A DNA stretch of 64,000 bases from Paenacidovorax caeni (GTDB taxonomy: Bacteria > Pseudomonadota > Gammaproteobacteria > Burkholderiales > Burkholderiaceae_C), in contig NZ_CYIG01000006.1 of the NCBI RefSeq assembly GCF_001298675.1, positions 46,287 through 110,286 on the forward strand, in the 5' to 3' direction. A program made the position numbers and the translations under genes. The notes beneath the pieces were generated by a model. That model did not search any database. It saw only the letters and a list, made by a program, of their open reading frames with translations, and was not told the origin of the DNA. This document shows positions 56,805-64,000 of this stretch, one piece after another (position 1 is the stretch's first letter; the number at the start of each line of letters is the position of its first letter).

Positions 56805-58067
56805 ATGCACCTTAACGAACTCAAGGCACTGCACGTGTCTGAAGTCCTCAAGCAGGCGGAAGCGCTTGAGATTGAAAACGGCGGCCGCATGCGCAAGCAG
56901 GAGCTGATGTTCGCCATCATCAAGAAGCGCGCCAAGGCAGGTGAGCAGATCTTTGCCGACGGCGTGCTCGAAATCCTGCCCGACGGCTTCGGTTTCCTGC
57001 GCAGCCCTGACACCAGCTTCACGGCCAGCACGGACGATATCTACATCAGCCCGAGCCAGGTGCGCCGCTTCAACCTGCACACCGGCGACATGATCGAAGG
57101 CGAGGTGCGCACGCCCAAGGATGGCGAGCGCTACTTCGCGCTGACCAAGCTCGACTCGGTCAACGGCGGCCCGCCCGAGCAGAACAAGCACAAGGTGATG
57201 TTCGAGAACCTCACGCCGCTGTTCCCCAAGGAGCAGATGAAGCTTGAGCGGGACATGAAGGGCGAGGAGAACATCACCGGCCGCATCATCGACATCATCT
57301 CGCCCATCGGCCGCGGCCAGCGCGCGCTGATCGTTGCCCCGCCAAAGAGCGGCAAGACGGTGATGATGCAGCACATCGCCCACGCCATCACGGCCAACAA
57401 CCCCGACGTGCACCTGATGGTGCTGCTGGTGGACGAGCGCCCGGAAGAAGTGACCGAGATGCAGCGCACCGTGAAGGGCGAGATCATTGCCTCGACCTTC
57501 GACGAGCCCGCCGCGCGCCACGTGCACGTGGCCGAGATGGTGATCGAGCGCGCCAAGCGCCTGGTCGAGCTGAAGAAGGACGTGGTGATTCTGCTGGACT
57601 CCATCACCCGCCTGGCCCGCGCCTACAACAACGTCGTGCCCAGCTCCGGCAAGGTGCTCTCGGGGGGCGTGGACTCCAACGCACTGCAGCGCCCCAAGCG
57701 CTTCTTTGGCGCGGCACGCAAGGTGGAGGAAGGCGGCTCGCTGACCATCATCGCGACGGCGCTGGTCGATACCGGCAGCCGCATGGACGAGGTGATCTTC
57801 GAAGAGTTCAAGGGCACGGGCAACTGTGAAATCCACCTGAGCCGCCGCCTTTACGAAAAGCGCGTGTTCCCCGCCATCGAGATGAACAAGAGCGGCACGC
57901 GCCGCGAAGAGCTGCTGCTGCCGCCAGAGATTCTGCAGAAGACCCGTATCCTGCGCCAGTTTATGTACAACATGGACGAGATCGAGTCCATGGAACTGAT
58001 GATCAAGAAAATGAAGGAAACGAAGAACAACGTCGAGTTCTTCGAAGCCATGCGCCGCGGCGGCTGA
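56805..58067 (+). CDS. rho: Transcription termination factor Rho
   Basis: Hexameric RNA helicase that ends transcription at rut sites. The 420 residues show the N-terminal helical part [41 protein letters not shown], the cold-shock-like RNA-binding domain ([36 protein letters not shown]), Walker [16 protein letters not shown] near residue 180, [26 protein letters not shown], and the R/Q-loop segments. I chose ATG 56805, 7 nt after AGGAG; an in-frame start upstream lies in the leader. Bicyclomycin-site residues appear present. Length equals the E. coli protein. Confidence 0.98.
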   Translation: MHLNELKALHVSEVLKQAEALEIENGGRMRKQELMFAIIKKRAKAGEQIFADGVLEILPDGFGFLRSPDTSFTASTDDIYISPSQVRRFNLHTGDMIEGEVRTPKDGERYFALTKLDSVNGGPPEQNKHKVMFENLTPLFPKEQMKLERDMKGEENITGRIIDIISPIGRGQRALIVAPPKSGKTVMMQHIAHAITANNPDVHLMVLLVDERPEEVTEMQRTVKGEIIASTFDEPAARHVHVAEMVIERAKRLVELKKDVVILLDSITRLARAYNNVVPSSGKVLSGGVDSNALQRPKRFFGAARKVEEGGSLTIIATALVDTGSRMDEVIFEEFKGTGNCEIHLSRRLYEKRVFPAIEMNKSGTRREELLLPPEILQKTRILRQFMYNMDEIESMELMIKKMKETKNNVEFFEAMRRGG

Positions 58068-58086
58068 TCAGCCCCGTTCGCAAAAA

Positions 58087-58119
58087 CGAAAACGCCCCGT
58101 CTTTGACGGGGCGTTTTCG
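58087..58119. terminator. Bidirectional terminator between rho and the 70-residue gene
   Basis: Perfect 15-bp stem CGAAAACGCCCCGTC / GACGGGGCGTTTTCG with a TTT loop. T runs occur within the 3' arm on both strands. It can end transcripts of both convergent genes. Confidence 0.9.
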
Positions 58120-58134
58120 TTGGTGGTGCCAGTC

Positions 58135-58347
58135 TCAGCCCAATGCCTGCAGAGCCGCCTGTATTTTCTGCAGCGCCTCATCGGTAATCAGACCGCCGGA
58201 AAACTTGGCCACCGTGGACAGTGGCATGCCAGAGGCCATGCCAATCTGCGGATGCGCGGAAATACCCGGCAGATACTGCTCGAGGATGGCCTTGGTGGAC
58301 TCGTTGCCGAGCAGTTCACGCACGGTGGATTCAAGGGAATAAGCCAT
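58135..58347 (-). CDS. Conserved small helical protein, 70 residues
   Basis: A short gene whose frame begins MAYSLESTVRELLGNESTKAILEQYLPG and ends KIQAALQAL. The pattern (xxLLxNxxxKAILExYLPGxxxxPQIGMAxGMPLSTVAKFxGGxITDEALQKI) resembles a helical tail domain I recall from larger bacterial enzymes, with LPG, the glycine-rich turn and the xITxExL helix kept; here it stands alone. Function unknown. It is convergent with rho and separated from the crotonase gene by 140 nt, so it may be a separate transcript. Confidence in being a gene is good because of the domain-like pattern and clean boundaries. Confidence 0.7.
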   Translation of the reverse strand: MAYSLESTVRELLGNESTKAILEQYLPGISAHPQIGMASGMPLSTVAKFSGGLITDEALQKIQAALQALG

Positions 58348-58487
58348 AAAAGTTTGCTTTCTTGCTTGCAAAAATAGTGACGGGTGCAGGCCATGGATCG
58401 AGGAAATGGCCTGCGCTGACTCTAGGGCAAGGCTGGCGCAACAAGTAGAGGGCACACCCCATAGGTATGCGCCCAGTCTGTGCCCGC

Positions 58488-59309
58488 TCAGTCCTTGAAC
58501 TGTGGTACCTGGCGCGCCATGCTGGCGGTCATGGCCGCCACCAAGTCCTTGCTTTGCAGCATGGCGGCGTTCCATGTGGCGATGTAATTCAGGCTGTCGG
58601 CCACGCTGTGGTCGCGTGCGTAGTTGAGCATTTCCTTGGTGCCGCGGATGGACAGCGGCGACTTGGCTGCGATGCTGGCGGCGATGGCCTGCACGCCTTC
58701 GTACAGCGCCTCGCGCGTGGCGAACACGCGGTTGAGCAGGCCGATCTCGCGCGCCTCCTGCGCGCCAAAGACGCGGCCGGTGTACGCCAGCTCGCGCGTA
58801 ATGCCTTGTCCGATGAGCTTGGGCAGGCGCTGCAGCGTGCCCACGTCGGCCACCATACCGATGTCGATCTCCTTGATGGTGAAGCTCGCGTCCTCGCTGG
58901 CGTAGCGCATGTCGGCGCAGGTGATGAGGTCGATGCCGCCGCCAATGCAGCCGCCATGGATGGCAGCAAGCACGGGCTTGCGGCAGCGCTCCAGGCTGGT
59001 CAGCGTGTCCTGCAGGTCGAGAATGACGCGGCGCAGCTTCTCGCGCTGGCGGCCCTCGCAGTCGTCGGCCACCTGCGCGCCCAGGCCCATCATCATCTGC
59101 AGATCGATGCCTGCGGTGAAGTATTTGCCCTCGGCCTGCAACACGGCCACGCGCGCCTCGGGGGTTTCGTCCACCCACTGGAAGGCCTGGCGGATTTCCT
59201 GCCACATGGTGGCATTCATGGCGTTGGCCTTTTCAGGGCGGTTCAGGCGCACGGTGGCGATGTGGTCTTGCAAGGCAAGGCCCAGGGTTTCAAAGGTCGG
59301 GATCGTCAT
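58488..59309 (-). CDS. Crotonase, delta3,5-delta2,4-dienoyl-CoA isomerase-like
   Basis: Enoyl-CoA hydratase/isomerase superfamily, 273 residues. The oxyanion-hole segments are AEGKYFTAGIDLQMM and AAIHGGCIGGGIDLITCADMRYASEDASFTIKEIDIGMVADVGTLQRLPKLIG. The acidic residues in ADMRY, KEID and VADVG lie where mammalian ECH1 has its catalytic Asp/Glu/Asp, and the ADVGTLQRLPK block is nearly that of ECH1. This argues for isomerisation of 3,5-dienoyl-CoA to 2,4-dienoyl-CoA rather than simple hydration. The downstream reductase substrate is exactly 2,4-dienoyl-CoA, and the fadH gene lies 78 nt upstream on the same strand with a repeat copy between them. Annotated function is inference from motif and context. 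Confidence 0.85.
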   Translation of the reverse strand: MTIPTFETLGLALQDHIATVRLNRPEKANAMNATMWQEIRQAFQWVDETPEARVAVLQAEGKYFTAGIDLQMMMGLGAQVADDCEGRQREKLRRVILDLQDTLTSLERCRKPVLAAIHGGCIGGGIDLITCADMRYASEDASFTIKEIDIGMVADVGTLQRLPKLIGQGITRELAYTGRVFGAQEAREIGLLNRVFATREALYEGVQAIAASIAAKSPLSIRGTKEMLNYARDHSVADSLNYIATWNAAMLQSKDLVAAMTASMARQVPQFKD

Positions 59310-59323
59310 TCACAACTCCGGTT

Positions 59324-59387
59324 TCAAGTGTTTTTGGCCTCCAGCGCTTACGGAGCAAGCGCTGGCAGCTCTCTTATCAATAGCAAA
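59324..59387 (-). repeat. Two-hairpin palindromic repeat between fadH and crotonase genes
   Basis: On minus: TTTGCTATTGATAAGAGAGC, then TGCCAGCGCTTGCTCCGTAA and GCGCTGGAGGCCAAAAACAC. It begins at the base after the fadH stop and ends 15 nt before the crotonase start; the second stem is perfect. Confidence 0.88.
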
Positions 59388-62560
<3,173 letters not shown>

Positions 62561-62590
62561 AATCGCGGCACCGTCCACCCGGGTGCCTGC

Positions 62591-63913
62591 ATGTCCTCCC
62601 TCCTCGATTTTTTTCGCCGTCTCCTGGGCCGCAGCCGGCCCAGCCCGGCACCTGCGCAGACGCAGCAGGGCAAGGCCAGCGCGCAATTCCAGGTCCTGAA
62701 CCAGCTCGCCCCCCTCAAAGCCGAGCCCAGCGCACCGGCCCCTGCCCCGACGCCCACCAACCGCAGTGCCTCCTTCATTTGCCGCGAGCCGGTACTCAAC
62801 CGCCAGGAACAGATCGCGGGCTACTTCTTCCATTTGCACGGCCATCTGCAAAGCCGTCTGCAAGGCAAAAACGAGCCGCTGCACAAGGCCTACGACGATG
62901 CCCTGCTGCGCAACCTGATTGACCTGCACGTACACCGGCTGCTGGGCCACCGCAAGGCCTTCATCCACCTGAGCCCCGCCTCACTCAACAACCCGCTGCT
63001 GGAGCGGCTCCCGGTAAAGAACAGCGTGCTCATGCTGTCCCCCAACCTGAATGCGCTGGACCTGGACCAGCTCCAGCCCCAGCTGGCCACACTGCGCCAA
63101 GCCGGCATGGCCCATGGCTGGGTGCTGGATAAAAACCTGCTGGCATTGCACCCCGCGCTGCGTGAGCTGGCCATGCAGGCCGACTATGTGCAGCTCGACA
63201 CCGCCAAGTTTGACGGCCTGGAGATTGAAGCCCTGTGTGAGACCCTGGGCAACAGCCCCGCCCAAAACCGGGCGCCGCTGCAGTGGATCGCGCAGGAGCT
63301 GCACAGCTTTGACGAGTTCAACCTGTGTTTCAAGGGCGGCTTTGACTTCTTCATGGGCGATTTCGTCACCAGCCGCGAGAACTGGCATCCGCCCAAGAGC
63401 GAAATCAACCGTCTGCTGACCATCAAGCTGCTCAACCTGCTGCGCAGCGACGAAGACCTGAGCGTCATCGCCCAGCAGATCACCGCCGATCCGGTGCTGG
63501 CCTTCAAACTGCTGCGCTACCTCAATTCCCCGGCCTTCGGCCTGTCCCAGCCCGTACTGACCATCGACAAGGCGGTGATGGTGCTGGGGCGCGAGCGCTG
63601 CTACCGCTGGGTCTCGCTGCTGCTTTTCGACATTCAGCAAAGCGGCTACCGCGAGCGGGTGCTGATCGAACATGCGCTTACGCGCGCCTTTTATCTGGAG
63701 AGCCTGGCGGGCCAGGGCCTATTGCAAGGCCCGAAGGAGGAGCTTTTCATCCTGGGCCTGTTCTCCATGCTCGACCTGCTGATCGGCCACCCACTGGAAA
63801 CCATCCTGCAGGAAACCCACCTGCCCGCGCCCGTGCACCGTGCGCTGCTAGCCCGGATATTTCACGTATGTAGCCAACGGCCTGCGCAGCGGGGCATCGC
63901 GGCGCGGATTTGA
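62591..63913 (+). CDS. Degenerate EAL plus HDOD signalling protein, probably broken 3' end
   Basis: A 440-residue protein of the YuxH type. After an alanine/proline-rich linker (residues ~20-60) comes a degenerate EAL domain (ASFICREPVLNRQEQIAGYFFHLH; YVQLDTAKFDGLEIEALCETLG; FNLCFKGGFDFFMGDFV) that lacks the catalytic EAL and DDFGTG residues, so c-di-GMP breakdown is not expected. The HDOD domain follows (INRLLTIKLLNLLRSDEDLSVIAQQITADPVLAFKLLRYLNSPAFGLSQPVLTIDKAVMVLGRERCYRWVSLLLF; LFILGLFSMLDLLIGHPLETIL). After HRALLAR (DNA ~63857) the residues IFHVCSQRPAQRGIAARI no longer look like the family, so the end may be replaced by inserted DNA. It follows padR by 30 nt. Confidence 0.75.
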   Translation: MSSLLDFFRRLLGRSRPSPAPAQTQQGKASAQFQVLNQLAPLKAEPSAPAPAPTPTNRSASFICREPVLNRQEQIAGYFFHLHGHLQSRLQGKNEPLHKAYDDALLRNLIDLHVHRLLGHRKAFIHLSPASLNNPLLERLPVKNSVLMLSPNLNALDLDQLQPQLATLRQAGMAHGWVLDKNLLALHPALRELAMQADYVQLDTAKFDGLEIEALCETLGNSPAQNRAPLQWIAQELHSFDEFNLCFKGGFDFFMGDFVTSRENWHPPKSEINRLLTIKLLNLLRSDEDLSVIAQQITADPVLAFKLLRYLNSPAFGLSQPVLTIDKAVMVLGRERCYRWVSLLLFDIQQSGYRERVLIEHALTRAFYLESLAGQGLLQGPKEELFILGLFSMLDLLIGHPLETILQETHLPAPVHRALLARIFHVCSQRPAQRGIAARI

Positions 63914-64000
63914 GCGAGCAAGGCCACGATGTTGGCCGCAGCCATGGGTGTGATGGTTGGCATGCGCAATGCGGTCGCACTGACCCCCACCCCGGCTTGG
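63849..64000. other. Possible mobile-element edge at the right end
   Basis: From about 63849 the sequence stops matching the HDOD gene. Read on minus it runs toward the gene as GTGAAATATCCGGGCTAG (rev of 63847-63864), which could be the end of an insertion sequence next to a CTAG. No transposase can be read in the 150 nt available, so this is only suggested. Confidence 0.3.

Noticed and set aside
12681..59387. CRISPR array as an explanation of the repeats
   Set aside because: Copies are dispersed, in both orientations, degenerate and without spacers or cas genes.

Overview
The window reads as one continuous piece of chromosome from a GC-rich betaproteobacterium of the order Burkholderiales, most likely family Comamonadaceae (Acidovorax/Comamonas-like). 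This rests on gene content and order (ftsH-folP-glmM, rpsB through rnhB, phaR, a trimeric porin, trxA-rho), on protein resemblance, and on a palindromic repeat family I associate with that family. I could run no database search, so the placement is inference. Almost all genes are ordinary core genes. There is no prophage, CRISPR array, tRNA or rRNA; one mobile-element edge is possible at the extreme right.

Layout. 1-12.1 kb, mostly minus strand: glmM (cut by the left edge), folP and ftsH with a heat-shock-like promoter; rlmE back to back with yhbY and a glycosyltransferase-like gene on plus; a DUF4149 membrane protein, greA, carB and carA. 12.1-27.2 kb, minus strand: one long block read from right to left as rpsB, tsf, pyrH, frr, uppS, cdsA, dxr, rseP, bamA, skp, lpxD, fabZ, lpxA, lpxB, rnhB and an rRNA methyltransferase. 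It joins translation, isoprenoid and phospholipid precursors, lipid A and outer-membrane assembly in the same order as in E. coli. 27.5-38.5 kb: a DadA-like oxidoreductase and NAD(P)H-hydrate repair enzyme (plus); phaR, sixA, ppk1 and olsB (minus), a phosphate/carbon-storage group with PhoB-like boxes; a PAS-PAS-GGDEF-EAL protein and a porin (plus).

38.6-50.2 kb: an MCP with a CheW (minus), a soluble and a membrane pyrophosphatase placed back to back, a DUF1631 protein, a FemAB-like acyltransferase, the 4.5S SRP RNA gene, a small exported protein of unknown function, and a YhiN-type flavoprotein. 50.2-58.1 kb: an AddA/AddB-like helicase-nuclease pair (minus), then trxA and rho (plus). 58.1-64 kb: a 70-residue unknown protein, a dienoyl-CoA-isomerase-like crotonase and a fadH-type 2,4-dienoyl-CoA reductase carrying an extra C-terminal NTF2/SnoaL-like domain (minus). 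These are divergent from a PadR regulator with two well-formed operators, and are followed by an EAL-like/HDOD protein whose end looks broken.

The most unusual things are a family of at least 14 degenerate two-hairpin repeats, about half of them lying in frame inside genes including dxr and lpxB; the FadH-NTF2 fusion with its PadR operator pair; PhoB-like boxes before ppk1 and (weaker) olsB; and a perfect dyad at the phaR start. None is proven to be a new system. The repeat family and the unsaturated-fatty-acid locus deserve the first look.
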